From Escherichia fergusonii ATCC 35469 (GTDB lineage: Bacteria; Pseudomonadota; Gammaproteobacteria; Enterobacterales; Enterobacteriaceae): DNA of 64,000 bases. The position numbers and the translations under genes were made by a program. The stretch's first letter is position 1, and each line of letters begins with the position of its first letter. Of this stretch, positions 9,467 through 19,081 are shown one piece after another. The stretch spans positions 2,728,001 to 2,792,000 of the forward strand of contig NC_011740.1 in the NCBI RefSeq assembly GCF_000026225.1. Reading direction: 5' to 3'. A model generated the notes under the pieces. That model saw only the letters and a list, made by a program, of their open reading frames with translations. It made no database searches and had not been told where the DNA came from.

Positions 9467-11053
9467 ATGGCACATCCACCACGGCTGAATGACGACAAAC
9501 CGGTTATCTGGACGGTATCTGTAACGCGCCTGTTCGAGCTGTTTCGCGATATCAGTCTCGAGTTTGATCACCTGGCAAACATTACCCCTATCCAGCTTGG
9601 CTTTGAAAAAGCGGTGGCCTACATCCGCAAAAAACTGGCCAGCGAACGCTGCGACGCCATCATTGCCGCTGGCTCTAACGGCGCGTACCTGAAAAGCCGC
9701 CTGTCGGTACCGGTAATTCTGATAAAACCGAGCGGCTACGATGTGTTACAGGCACTGGCAAAAGCCGGAAAACTCACCTCTTCTATCGGCGTTGTCACCT
9801 ATCAGGAAACCATTCCGGCATTGGTAGCGTTTCAAAAAACCTTTAGTTTGCGCCTCGACCAACGTAGCTACATCACCGAAGAAGACGCCCGCGGGCAAAT
9901 CAATGAGTTGAAAGCCAACGGCACCGAAGCGGTGGTCGGCGCAGGGCTGATTACCGATCTGGCGGAAGAAGCCGGAATGACCGGAATTTTTATCTATTCT
10001 GCCGCCACCGTACGCCAGGCGTTCAGCGATGCGCTGGATATGACGCGCATGTCTCTACGGCATAACGCGCACGATGCTACCCGCAATGCCCTGCGTACTC
10101 GTTACGTGCTGGGCGATATGCTCGGTCAATCACCACAGATGGAACAGGTGCGGCAGACTATTTTGCTGTATGCCCGTTCCAGTGCGGCGGTGTTGATTGA
10201 AGGGGAAACGGGGACGGGCAAAGAACTGGCGGCCCAGGCGATTCATCGGGAATACTTTGCCCGCCACGATGCACGACGGGGCAAAAAGTCACATCCGTTT
10301 GTTGCCGTCAACTGCGGGGCGATTGCCGAATCGCTGCTGGAGGCGGAACTGTTTGGCTATGAGGAAGGGGCGTTTACCGGCTCGCGACGCGGAGGACGCG
10401 CCGGGCTGTTTGAAATCGCCCACGGTGGCACGCTGTTTCTTGACGAGATAGGCGAAATGCCGCTGCCGTTGCAGACCCGGCTGCTGCGGGTGCTGGAAGA
10501 AAAAGAGGTCACCCGCGTCGGCGGGCATCAGCCTGTTCCGGTGGATGTGCGGGTTATTAGCGCCACTCACTGCAATCTCGAAGAGGATATGCAGCAAGGG
10601 CGTTTTCGCCGTGATCTGTTTTATCGACTGAGTATTTTGCGTCTGCAATTGCCGCCGCTACGCGAGCGGGTGGCGGATATTCTGCCGCTGGCGGAAAGCT
10701 TTTTGAAAGTGTCACTGGCGGCACTTACTGCGCCGTTTTCTTCCGCGTTACGTCAGGGATTACAGGCAAGTGAAACTGTGCTGTTGCGCTACAACTGGCC
10801 GGGAAATATTCGTGAACTGCGCAATATGATGGAACGACTGGCGCTATTTTTAAGTGTGGAACCGACGCCGGATTTAACGCCGCAATTTTTGCAGTTGCTA
10901 CTGCCGGAACTGGCGCGCGAGTCGGCGGAAACTCCCGGTCCATGCTTACTGACGCCACAACAGGCACTGGAGAAATTTAATGGCGATAAAACAGCCGCGG
11001 CGAATTATTTAGGTATCAGCCGAACGACATTCTGGCGGCGGCTGAAAAACTGA
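9467..11053 (+). CDS. prpR: Propionate catabolism activator PrpR (sigma-54 dependent)
   Basis: A 528-residue NtrC-type activator with an N-terminal PrpR sensory domain (residues about 1-190) that binds 2-methylcitrate in the characterised homologues. A AAA+ sigma-54 interaction domain follows, with Walker A EGETGTGKEL and the sigma-54 contact loop EGAFTGS (serine for the usual final alanine). A C-terminal Fis-type helix-turn-helix ends in NYLGISRTTFWRRLK. I chose ATG 9467 (MAHPPRLNDD), matching the K-12 protein, over an in-frame ATG four codons earlier. It is divergent from prpB, and the shared 238-base spacer holds the regulatory sites. Confidence 0.94.
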   Translation: MAHPPRLNDDKPVIWTVSVTRLFELFRDISLEFDHLANITPIQLGFEKAVAYIRKKLASERCDAIIAAGSNGAYLKSRLSVPVILIKPSGYDVLQALAKAGKLTSSIGVVTYQETIPALVAFQKTFSLRLDQRSYITEEDARGQINELKANGTEAVVGAGLITDLAEEAGMTGIFIYSAATVRQAFSDALDMTRMSLRHNAHDATRNALRTRYVLGDMLGQSPQMEQVRQTILLYARSSAAVLIEGETGTGKELAAQAIHREYFARHDARRGKKSHPFVAVNCGAIAESLLEAELFGYEEGAFTGSRRGGRAGLFEIAHGGTLFLDEIGEMPLPLQTRLLRVLEEKEVTRVGGHQPVPVDVRVISATHCNLEEDMQQGRFRRDLFYRLSILRLQLPPLRERVADILPLAESFLKVSLAALTAPFSSALRQGLQASETVLLRYNWPGNIRELRNMMERLALFLSVEPTPDLTPQFLQLLLPELARESAETPGPCLLTPQQALEKFNGDKTAAANYLGISRTTFWRRLKN

Positions 11054-11054
11054 A

Positions 11055-11088
11055 ATGCCGAATCCAGCGATAACGCTTTATCCGGCAT
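11055..11088. repeat. REP-like imperfect palindrome after prpR
   Basis: ATGCCG at the left and CGGCAT at the right bracket GATAACGCTTTATC, close to the REP consensus half CGCCTTATCCGGC. It lies between the ends of the convergent genes prpR and yahO, a typical place for a REP element. Confidence 0.4.
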
Positions 11089-11150
11089 AAATTTCAATAG
11101 ATGATCACCGATAAACTTACGCATCGGGCATGTTTACATGGGGTGCAGAA

Positions 11151-11426
11151 TTATTTCTTCTTATAAATATTTGCCGTGCCGTGGATCTTATTGTCAGTTT
11201 GACCAGAGGTCAGCACCAACACATCAGCCCCTTTTTCATCCGCTTTTTTGATCAGATCTTCTTTCGCATCTGCGGTCGACATTTCATTACTGGTTGAAAT
11301 ATCACCTATTTTTTCGTACTGCGATGCAACTTTTTCAAATTCCGCTTTGGTCATTAATTCTGCGGCATAAACGTTGGTAACGGCAAACGCTAACGCACCG
11401 ATTAACAATTTAGACATCGTTTTCAT
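11151..11426 (-). CDS. yahO: YahO, periplasmic DUF1471-family protein
   Basis: A 91-residue protein with a cleavable signal peptide (hydrophobic LLIGALAFAVTNVYA, cut before AELMT) followed by a small BhsA/McbA-like (DUF1471) domain. From memory it differs from K-12 YahO only in the leader and a residue or two. Members of this family are small periplasmic stress-linked proteins; the specific role of YahO is unknown. It is a single gene, convergent with prpR. Confidence 0.93.
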   Translation of the reverse strand: MKTMSKLLIGALAFAVTNVYAAELMTKAEFEKVASQYEKIGDISTSNEMSTADAKEDLIKKADEKGADVLVLTSGQTDNKIHGTANIYKKK

Positions 11427-11611
11427 ATTTTTTGCTCCAGATGAGTTATCACGCTATCACCCTCAGAAAATCCGGGTCGATTAATAATTAGTTCAGCCAG
11501 GATAAAAAAGCCAGAAGCAGGAAAATTAGACGTTTGTGATCATTCTCGCACCGGGTCGATTTTTACAGAAATATGATGAAGTTATTCATCATATTTATGG
11601 AATGACTCCTT

Positions 11612-12244
11612 ATGGAACCTCTGCACGCCGTTTTTCTTACCGTTGGTTTGTTCGTCATTACCTTTTTTAATCCTGGGGCAAACCTGTTTGTCGTGGTGCA
11701 GACCAGTCTGGCTTCTGGTCGGAGAGCGGGCGTGCTAACGGGGCTTGGTGTGGCACTGGGTGATGCGTTTTATTCCGGGCTGGGATTGTTTGGTATGGCA
11801 ACGTTAATCACCCAAAGCGCAGAATTGTTTGCGATGATTAAGATCGCTGGCGGCGCTTATCTGTTGTGGTTTGCATGGAATAGCATTCGCCATCAGGCTA
11901 CGCCGCAAATATCCACTCTGCACTCACCACTCAGCGCGCCCTGGTATGTTTTTTTTCGTCGGGGATTGCTGACTGATCTCTCCAATCCGCAAACTGTACT
12001 GTTTTTTATCAGTATTTTCTCCGTCACCCTGAATGCTGAAACACCTGCCTGGGCTCGATTGCTGGCATGGGGCGGAATAGTATTCTCTTCGGTTATCTGG
12101 CGGATTTTTCTCAGCCAGGCCTTTTCATTACCCGCTGTACGCCGCGCTTACGGAAGAATACAACGAATTGCCAGTCGGGTTATTGGGGCGGTAATTGGTA
12201 TGTTTGCACTCCGTCTGATTTACGAGGGTATGACGCATCGTTAA
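11612..12244 (+). CDS. yahN: YahN, LysE/RhtB-family amino acid exporter
   Basis: A 210-residue inner-membrane protein of the LysE/RhtB translocator family with about five to six hydrophobic segments. It carries the family signature FFNPGANLFVVVQTSLASGRRAG near residue 20 and LSNPQTVLFFISIF near 125. The sequence follows K-12 YahN closely. The predicted role is efflux of amino acids or related metabolites; the substrate is not established. Confidence 0.93.
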   Translation: MEPLHAVFLTVGLFVITFFNPGANLFVVVQTSLASGRRAGVLTGLGVALGDAFYSGLGLFGMATLITQSAELFAMIKIAGGAYLLWFAWNSIRHQATPQISTLHSPLSAPWYVFFRRGLLTDLSNPQTVLFFISIFSVTLNAETPAWARLLAWGGIVFSSVIWRIFLSQAFSLPAVRRAYGRIQRIASRVIGAVIGMFALRLIYEGMTHR

Positions 12245-12365
12245 AGCTTCGGATACGCCCGTTTAACGTGCAATTCACAATGCGTTCTTCCGGCAAAATC
12301 CTCCTTGACCATTGCGCGAAAAATGCCCGTAATATCACCGAGATTTATTAATGGCAGGTAGCACA

Positions 12366-13769
12366 ATGGAACAGGTTGAATCCGGTAGCGACGATCTTCT
12401 TTTTACAGAATGGCAAACACTCATTAATCAAACACCAGTTGCCGCACATGAACTGCTGTTGTCATTAAGTGACAAAGAGTTACACCATCTGGTAACTATT
12501 TTTTATGATTACATGTTGTCGCACACTGAAAGTGCCCTGTTCCTGAATACTGAGCAGGTTAACAGCCGCCTTAGTAGCAGCATGTTTCACTGGTTACGTG
12601 CAGTACTGGGCAGCTCGCAGCAAGATTTACATGAACTGTTAGCAAAGCAGCATGAAATTGGCATCGTTCATGCGCGCATCGGTTTACCTATCGATCTGGT
12701 CGCTCGGGCTGCACGAAAAATCAAAGAAGAACTTTATCAAATCCTCGCGCTGCGAAAAGTGGCTGCCGCACATATCATTACCGACGCCATTTGTTTTAGC
12801 GGCCTGGCAATTGATACAGCCATAGAAGCAATGACGGCATCTTACTCGCCAAGCGTGCAAAATTCAGTCAATGCCGAAGAGCAATACCGCTTGTTGACTA
12901 TCTATGACGATATAAACGTGGAACGGGAAAGACAAATTCGTTCTCTCACCGACTGGGAAAACCAATTTATCTACAATATTGCGACTGGCTTACCCATAAA
13001 AGACCTGGTCTTCTTGTCTAAATCTGAATTTGGCATGTGGTTTGCTCATAAAGGGAAGCATATTCTGGGTAAAAGCGTGTTGCTTTCCGGGATGGAAACG
13101 TTGATGAAAAAGATCGACCACCATCTGAAACAAGAGCTTCCCCTGCACGCGCAACTGACCACAGACGAACGTCTGAAGTTATTGCAGGAAATTCGCCAGT
13201 TAACGGCGCAAATTCATATTTTACTCTCTTCCATGTTTGAAGATCTGGTAAAAGAAGAAAACGGTAAAGATTCTCTGACACAACTATTAAATCGGCGCTT
13301 TATTCCGACGATTATGCGGCGGGAAATCTCTATCGCCCTGCACTCACGTAAACCGTTCGCCCTCGCCATGCTGGATATTGATTACTTCAAGCAAATTAAT
13401 GATCGTTATGGGCATAATGCCGGGGATAATACGCTGAAAAATGTCTCTGCGATGATTTATGAACATATTCGCAGCAGTGATTATGTTTTCCGCTATGGTG
13501 GCGAAGAATTTATGATTTTGCTTGTCGAAACAGAATTATCACAAGCCAAAATTATTCTCGAAAATCTACGTAACAAAATGGCTGGTTTGCGTATCCAGGC
13601 TTCAGCCAGTGAAAGTTTTTCGGTCACGGTCAGTATTGGCGTCGCCGAATATGATTATCATCCTGACTATAAGCTATTGATAGAAAAGGCAGATAGTGCA
13701 CTTTATTACGCCAAAAGTCAGGGCCGAAACCGGGTAGAAGTTTTCCAGCCACATATGACAAACGGCTGA
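12366..13769 (+). CDS. Globin-coupled diguanylate cyclase (DosC-like)
   Basis: A 467-residue protein with three parts: an N-terminal globin sensor (about residues 1-160), a middle linker domain, and a C-terminal GGDEF domain with the active motif YGGEEF near residue 378, making c-di-GMP from two GTP. In E. coli DosC the heme-ligating histidine sits in VHARIG; the same motif is here (H102), together with a conserved FY pair (Y47) that could serve as the distal residue, so oxygen or gas sensing is likely. It is clearly homologous to DosC but not identical, and there is no dosP beside it. The start is chosen at MEQVES because AGGT lies six bases upstream; an in-frame ATG at 12351 is the alternative. 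Confidence 0.85.
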   Translation: MEQVESGSDDLLFTEWQTLINQTPVAAHELLLSLSDKELHHLVTIFYDYMLSHTESALFLNTEQVNSRLSSSMFHWLRAVLGSSQQDLHELLAKQHEIGIVHARIGLPIDLVARAARKIKEELYQILALRKVAAAHIITDAICFSGLAIDTAIEAMTASYSPSVQNSVNAEEQYRLLTIYDDINVERERQIRSLTDWENQFIYNIATGLPIKDLVFLSKSEFGMWFAHKGKHILGKSVLLSGMETLMKKIDHHLKQELPLHAQLTTDERLKLLQEIRQLTAQIHILLSSMFEDLVKEENGKDSLTQLLNRRFIPTIMRREISIALHSRKPFALAMLDIDYFKQINDRYGHNAGDNTLKNVSAMIYEHIRSSDYVFRYGGEEFMILLVETELSQAKIILENLRNKMAGLRIQASASESFSVTVSIGVAEYDYHPDYKLLIEKADSALYYAKSQGRNRVEVFQPHMTNG

Positions 13770-13863
13770 TTTTTCGTCATTGTCACTCGAAAGCAGTAGA
13801 TCCGAACCAGGGATGGTATGATAATTCGTCGGATAACTAACGATAAAATCGAGCGGGAGGCAC

Positions 13864-14535
13864 ATGCTAATTCCAGAAATTAAACAGGAAAGGCTCTATC
13901 AAAAGATAGCGAATCTTATTATTAAGCTCATCAATGATAATGTGTTTCCACCAGGTAGCTTTTTACCTCCAGAACGTGAACTGGCGAAACAACTGGGGGT
14001 TAGTCGTTCATCGCTAAGAGAAGCGCTTATAGTTCTGGAGATATCTGGCTGGATTATTATTCAGTCTGGAAATGGGGTGATTGTCAGCGATAAAAAACAC
14101 CCTCCTGTCGATTACACTATCGAAGAAATTCTTTATACCCGTGATTTAGTTGATAGTCATTGTGCCCGACTTGCAGCACTGGCTAATAATGAAACAATGA
14201 TTAATAAAATTGAGGCACTTTATTTACGAATGGAAAATGCCATTAACGAAAATAATGTGGCTGAATTTTATACGCTTGATAAGCAGTTTCATCTGGCCAT
14301 TTCTGAAGCCAGTCATAATCGGGTGTTATTAGATATGTCACGGATGCTTTGGGAGCAGCGCATCAATATACCCTATGCCGGGCTGGATAAACGTTCCGGC
14401 GATAAGAATGTACTTATCAACCTTAATCAACAGCATAAAGCAATCATTGAGGCGATTCGTGCAGGAGATGCAGACAATGCCTTGCAACAGGCACTGCTAC
14501 ATTTGAAGTATGTGCGAGAAATAATTGGTTATTAA
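13864..14535 (+). CDS. GntR/FCD-family transcriptional regulator
   Basis: A 223-residue regulator with an N-terminal winged helix (LPPERELAKQLGVSRSSLREAL, residues about 38-60) and an all-alpha FCD effector domain. The FCD domain shows the D...H...H metal/ligand pattern (D at TLDKQFHLAISEASHN, then QQHKAIIEAI). Such FadR-subfamily regulators usually bind sugar acids. It is encoded head to tail with the opposing dehydrogenase-transporter pair across a perfect terminator, and is the likely regulator of that pair through the palindrome at 16895-16919. The strong start region GGGAGGCACATG fixes the first codon. Confidence 0.85.
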   Translation: MLIPEIKQERLYQKIANLIIKLINDNVFPPGSFLPPERELAKQLGVSRSSLREALIVLEISGWIIIQSGNGVIVSDKKHPPVDYTIEEILYTRDLVDSHCARLAALANNETMINKIEALYLRMENAINENNVAEFYTLDKQFHLAISEASHNRVLLDMSRMLWEQRINIPYAGLDKRSGDKNVLINLNQQHKAIIEAIRAGDADNALQQALLHLKYVREIIGY

Positions 14536-14551
14536 CCTTTTCTGCGCTAAA

Positions 14552-14581
14552 AAAACGCGTAGTGAATTCACTACGCGTTTT
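14552..14581. terminator. Bidirectional intrinsic terminator
   Basis: A perfect 30-base palindrome, AAAACGCGTAGTGAA and its complement, with A and T tracts on the two sides. It lies between the convergent ends of the GntR gene and the dehydrogenase gene and should end transcription both ways. Confidence 0.9.
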
Positions 14582-14593
14582 GATTTTTGCTAA

Positions 14594-15619
14594 TTAAATG
14601 AATTTCACGTTAATTTTCAGATGGCGTTCCGGGAATTGATCTAACTCTTTAACAGCCTCAGGAACTTCATCAATTGTCACGACTTTACTCACGATATCTG
14701 CCGGATTAATATTCAGCGTTGATAACATTTGCAGAGCTTCTTCAAATTCACCGGCACTGGTACGGGAACCGCGTAAATCCAGTTCTTTAAAGGTGATCAA
14801 ATTAGTTGGTAACGATGTTTCCTGTTTTGGCCAACCCGTATAGGCAATACGCCCGGCAAATGAGGCCAGATCCAGGGTACTTCTGATCGCGCTATTTGCA
14901 CCAGAGGCTTCCACCACAACCTGAGCCATCGTCCCTTGTGTAATATCTTTCACTGCCTCAACAACGTTAGCTTTTGCGGAGTTAACTACGTAAGGCACAC
15001 CGAGCGATTGTGCGTATTGCAACCGTTCATCGACAATATCAACCAGAATGGGGGTTGCGTGATAGCGCAACGCACTCAGTGCCGCCATAAGTCCAATGGC
15101 ACCAGCACCAATAATGACGACATGTTCACCTGCTTTCAATTGCGCCCGATGTAATGCGTGCAGGGCAATAGTTAAGGGTTCAGCCAGTGGCGCCATTTCT
15201 GACGGTACATTGTCAGGAATTTTGTGAATTAAGTGAGCCGGATGCGCAACCACTTCTTGCATAGCGCCATCAATATGTACGCCGATGACTTTTAAGTTCT
15301 CACAGCAATTAGTTCTGCCGACAGAACATGGATAACAGTGACCGCAATAAATATAGGGATCTACAATAACCCGGTCGCCCTGCTTAATATCTTCTGGCAT
15401 CCCCTTACCCGTTTCCAGAACAATCCCGGTGACTTCATGTCCAATAATTCGCGGATAAGTTACCAGTGGGTTAGTGCCACGAAATGCACCGATGTCAGAA
15501 CCACAAATCCCCGCTGCATCCACTTTAATTAAAACTTCATTATCTTTTTTTACCGGATAATCGACCAGGCGAGTGGCAATTTCACCAGGTTTATTGATGT
15601 ACACAGCTTTGACTTTCAT
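14594..15619 (-). CDS. Zinc-dependent medium-chain alcohol/polyol dehydrogenase
   Basis: A 341-residue MDR-family NAD(P)-dependent dehydrogenase. The catalytic zinc ligand GICGSD is near residue 40 and GHEVTG near 64. The four structural-zinc cysteines are in CGHCYPCSVGRTNCC (about 92-106), and the Rossmann motif VIIGAGAIGLMAAL is near 170. It resembles LgoD/RspB-type sugar-acid or polyol dehydrogenases, oxidising a secondary alcohol. The gene overlaps the upstream transporter by 29 bases, so the two are an operon that imports and oxidises one carbon source. The exact substrate cannot be read from sequence; L-galactonate-like acids are a guess from the family of the neighbours. Confidence 0.85.
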   Translation of the reverse strand: MKVKAVYINKPGEIATRLVDYPVKKDNEVLIKVDAAGICGSDIGAFRGTNPLVTYPRIIGHEVTGIVLETGKGMPEDIKQGDRVIVDPYIYCGHCYPCSVGRTNCCENLKVIGVHIDGAMQEVVAHPAHLIHKIPDNVPSEMAPLAEPLTIALHALHRAQLKAGEHVVIIGAGAIGLMAALSALRYHATPILVDIVDERLQYAQSLGVPYVVNSAKANVVEAVKDITQGTMAQVVVEASGANSAIRSTLDLASFAGRIAYTGWPKQETSLPTNLITFKELDLRGSRTSAGEFEEALQMLSTLNINPADIVSKVVTIDEVPEAVKELDQFPERHLKINVKFI

Positions 15620-16880
15620 TGACTTTCAATCCTTTATTTTTAACAAATACGAATACCAGCAGACTTGAAACAATTGCTATGGCACCTGCCAGATAGAATG
15701 CGTAATCATATTTACCGCTGAACTGAACAATAAAACCGGTTACCAATGGACCAATAATGCCGGAAATATTTGCCAGCCCGTGCATCGCACCGCCTACGCT
15801 ACCTACTTTATCTTTATGCACCACATCCTGAATAACAGCCCAATAAATAGGTCCAGTTAAATAAAGCAGGAATAAGGAAACCGACATCAGCGTAACTGCA
15901 CTACCAATAGTGGTAACCGTTCCGGAAACTGCGACACAGACTGCGGCCCCCGCAAGGCAAATACCGAGAATTAAGCGGCGAGAAAGTAAGGCATTTCCCG
16001 TAATGCGATAAATAAAGTCAGAGCAAACGCCACCTAGCACCATGCCGATTGCACCAATAACCCACGGGATAACAGTTGCAATACTAATTTCTTTAATATC
16101 AAGGTGTAACGAATGGTTCAAATAGCTTGGGAACCAGGTAAGAAAGAAAAACAGAATATAGTTGTAGCTAAAGAATGCCAGAGTAGTCGCCCATACCATC
16201 GGCTGTTTCATGTAATAACCCAGCGAAGGCGTACCTTTACCATCTTCGGCCAGAATAATATCGTCATGATTTTCAAAATCGACACGCTCTTCAGCTGCCA
16301 GACGTTTACTTTTTGACGGTTTATCACTGACAAAGAAGTACCACAGTAATACCCAAACCAGGCCAAATATAAAGATGATGCCAAATGCCGGACGCCAGCC
16401 AAGTGATATCGCCAATAAGCCAACAACCGGACCAGAAATAGCACCGCCAAGTGGTGAACCAGCACTAAAAATACCAATGGCTGTTGCCGACTCTTTACGC
16501 GAGATCCAGTTATTAATAATTTTATTGCCTGCTGCACTAACCGGGCCTTCTGCCATACCAAATAAAACGCGTACGGCAAGCATCGTCCATAACCCGGTGA
16601 CCAGGCCGGTCATACCACAAAAAACAGACCATAACAGTGCAGCAACCAAAAATACTGTTTTCGGTCCAACTTTGTCACTGGCCCAACCGCCAATGAAGTT
16701 AAATAAAGCATAACCAACGAAAAATGCGCTGAAAATCATCCCCATTTCAGCAGCATTAAAGCCTAACTCTTTTTCAATAAGTGGGGCCGTAATCGATAAT
16801 GCAGAACGATCCATATAGTTCAGCATGTAAACTATAAACAGAAGAAAAACGATAAGCCATCCCATTGTTTTTCTTTTCAT
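15591..16880 (-). CDS. MFS transporter, anion:cation symporter family (sugar-acid type)
   Basis: A 429-residue major-facilitator protein with 12 predicted hydrophobic segments. It carries the family hallmarks LNYMDRSALSITAPLIEKE at the first helix and a WASDKVGPK loop. This is the ACS subgroup that carries hexonates, hexuronates and glucarate (relatives: ExuT, GudP, LgoT, DgoT). It is the first gene of a two-gene minus-strand operon with the dehydrogenase, starting after a good AGAGGAAAT ribosome site. A palindromic operator candidate lies 15 bases upstream of the start codon. Confidence 0.87.
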   Translation of the reverse strand: MKRKTMGWLIVFLLFIVYMLNYMDRSALSITAPLIEKELGFNAAEMGMIFSAFFVGYALFNFIGGWASDKVGPKTVFLVAALLWSVFCGMTGLVTGLWTMLAVRVLFGMAEGPVSAAGNKIINNWISRKESATAIGIFSAGSPLGGAISGPVVGLLAISLGWRPAFGIIFIFGLVWVLLWYFFVSDKPSKSKRLAAEERVDFENHDDIILAEDGKGTPSLGYYMKQPMVWATTLAFFSYNYILFFFLTWFPSYLNHSLHLDIKEISIATVIPWVIGAIGMVLGGVCSDFIYRITGNALLSRRLILGICLAGAAVCVAVSGTVTTIGSAVTLMSVSLFLLYLTGPIYWAVIQDVVHKDKVGSVGGAMHGLANISGIIGPLVTGFIVQFSGKYDYAFYLAGAIAIVSSLLVFVFVKNKGLKVNESQSCVHQ

Positions 16881-16894
16881 GATATTTCCTCTTG

Positions 16895-16919
16895 TTGTGG
16901 TCTAGCGGCCTGACCACAA
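16895..16919 (-). promoter_or_regulatory. Palindromic operator upstream of the MFS-dehydrogenase operon
   Basis: A perfect inverted repeat TTGTGGTC - 9 bases - GACCACAA just upstream of the transporter start. The half-site with TGGTC resembles FCD-type GntR operators, and the nearest such regulator is the gene at 13864-14535. Binding by that protein is inferred. Confidence 0.6.
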
Positions 16920-17179
16920 TATTTAATATTTATTTTTAGATCATCATGAAAAGAAGGATATTGTGATCGATATAACGAAAATTGGATAACCAGTATTCAA
17001 TAAAAATTACACTCGCGATCTAATTGAATGATTTTGTTGATTTTATTTACTCTGTTTTGAGTGGTTAATATCACACCAAGGAAATAAACAATATGGATTA
17101 TTTTCATCAGGAAACTAAAAGATGCAGTATTTAATGCAGTAAGGATTTATTTTACGCATAAAAATAAATCCCTAATAAT

Positions 17180-18703
17180 TTACTCGACAATGACTTTTAC
17201 TTTAGGTTTGGAAAGAATAATTTTGATCAACTCTATGTAAGTAACAGGTTTATAAAAATAATATCCCTGCTGAAAAGTAATGTTGTTCTGATTCAGATAG
17301 TCTAGTTGCTCCTTCGTTTCCACACCTTCGGCAACAATGCTGATGGAGAGCTTACGTGCCAAATCCAGAACACAATCCAGAATTCTGGTTGAGTCAGGAT
17401 CGGCATTAACTCGCCCCACGAAACTGTGATCAATTTTAATATAATCGATATGTAAATCATGGAGATAAGAAAGACCAGAATAGCCAGTACCAAAGTCATC
17501 AAGTGCGATAACAAAACCATTTTCATGCAGAAAATTGAGGCGTTGTACCATGCTTTCATCCACATGTAGCTGTTCGCGTTCGGTCACCTCAAGCACCAGG
17601 TTCAGGTCCTGTCGATTAAAACTTTTTTTGTATTCAAGACACTCCTCAACAAACGTGGCCGATGCGATATGCGATGCACTGAAGTTTATCCCGACATGGA
17701 AGCCTTCCGGTAGTTTGCTGGAAATAGCATTCATTTGGCTGGCGACCTGGCGCATTAAACTTTGTGTCAGAGGAATGATCAGGCCCGATTTTTCTGCCAG
17801 TGGGATAAATGCGACTGGCGAGATATAGCCTGCAACTGGATGTTTCCATCGGGCTAATACTTCCACTCCACGCAATGTTCCTTCGAGACCATTCACCACC
17901 GGCTGATAAAACGGCACAATTTCACCATTAGCAATCGCCCTGCGAAGGGTTTCTTCAGGAGTACTATCCTTTTTCATATATTTATTAATTAGATAAGCTG
18001 TAGCGGAAGATATTAACAATATAAAAATAAATATCCCCAGACCTTTATCAATGATTCTCGGAATACTAAATAACCGCGGCGGGTTATATATAATACTGAA
18101 TTGATATTTCTTCGAATTTACCTTGCTGGTAAAAGACTTATGATCTTTTATTAAAGAAACATCCCCTGATGAACCAATAATACTATCGCCCACCCGTAAT
18201 GCATACGATACGCCCTTTAAAGGCACATTCAGTGCGCCCCGGATATGTTGGTCGCTAATGGTGACCAGGATTCGGCTGGACGATGAAAAGGTCTGATACA
18301 ACAATATCGGTAATCGGTTAACCGTATCGATTGCAGGTGCCAGCAGTAAATTGCTGCCAGGTATGTCAGGGATCCGCGCCAGTAATGCGCGATTTCCCGG
18401 TAATGATGAGCACCAGACTTGACCGTTTCTGATGATTAAAATAGTGCGCAAATGCGGTTTCAACGCAGCTTCTGTGCCCAGCTGATATTGTTCTTCGGGA
18501 TCACATCCTTTTGAAGCGATAGTTATTGCTGTTCTCATTGCTACGGCCGCTTCATCGAGTATTTTATTGATATTATTGGCAGCATACCGTGCCCCTGCCA
18601 GACTCTCAGCCCTTGCAGAGTACCAGAGTTGAATATTCAGGATTGATACGCCGGCAATAAACAGACACAACGCCGCGATTATGGGAAGCAGTGTATTGCG
18701 CAT
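17180..18703 (-). CDS. CSS-motif EAL c-di-GMP phosphodiesterase
   Basis: A 507-residue membrane protein: a first transmembrane helix at residues 8-28, a periplasmic CSS domain with the paired cysteines C67 and C98 (motif CSS at 98-100), a second helix near 222-242, and a cytoplasmic EAL domain. EAL features are present: EVLARWKHP, the NFSASH segment, EVTERE, DDFGTGYSGLSYL, the catalytic EGVET, and QGYYFYKP. In PdeB/PdeC-type relatives the cysteine pair senses periplasmic thiol-redox state. I chose ATG 18703, which has AGGGA seven bases upstream; an upstream TTG would add six residues. Confidence 0.88.
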   Translation of the reverse strand: MRNTLLPIIAALCLFIAGVSILNIQLWYSARAESLAGARYAANNINKILDEAAVAMRTAITIASKGCDPEEQYQLGTEAALKPHLRTILIIRNGQVWCSSLPGNRALLARIPDIPGSNLLLAPAIDTVNRLPILLYQTFSSSSRILVTISDQHIRGALNVPLKGVSYALRVGDSIIGSSGDVSLIKDHKSFTSKVNSKKYQFSIIYNPPRLFSIPRIIDKGLGIFIFILLISSATAYLINKYMKKDSTPEETLRRAIANGEIVPFYQPVVNGLEGTLRGVEVLARWKHPVAGYISPVAFIPLAEKSGLIIPLTQSLMRQVASQMNAISSKLPEGFHVGINFSASHIASATFVEECLEYKKSFNRQDLNLVLEVTEREQLHVDESMVQRLNFLHENGFVIALDDFGTGYSGLSYLHDLHIDYIKIDHSFVGRVNADPDSTRILDCVLDLARKLSISIVAEGVETKEQLDYLNQNNITFQQGYYFYKPVTYIELIKIILSKPKVKVIVE

Positions 18704-18819
18704 TATCAGATCCCTGAGCAAACGGAGTTACCCCATCATATTGCCTGTATTCATTCAAACAACATCTACAAAGAGCATGGTAGACAGATGCAAAAATCGC
18801 TATAAGCCAGAGAAAATTT

Positions 18820-18851
18820 CGCCCTGATGGCCTCAAGTAGCCATCAGGGCG
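18820..18851. terminator. Strong hairpin, probable terminator
   Basis: Perfect 12-base stem CGCCCTGATGGC / GCCATCAGGGCG with an 8-base loop, followed on the plus strand by a T-rich stretch. The rest of the gap 18704-19081 shows no gene. It could terminate the lipoprotein transcript coming from the right or an unseen plus-strand RNA. Confidence 0.6.
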
Positions 18852-19081
18852 TGACTATTTTTTATACTTATCGTACGTCTGTTTGTACTAAGTGTGCAGA
18901 TTGCCAGGCTATCTATGACTCTGCACATGAGGGCAAGTGCTGTTTAACACGTCCGTGGCATTTTTTACGCCAGTCGCATTATTTAAAGTATAGCTAACCT
19001 CTCACTAACTCAAAGCGATAACATATTGAGATTAAGTAATATGTACTCACGATATTTATGACCCGCTGGGTTACTCTTTCT

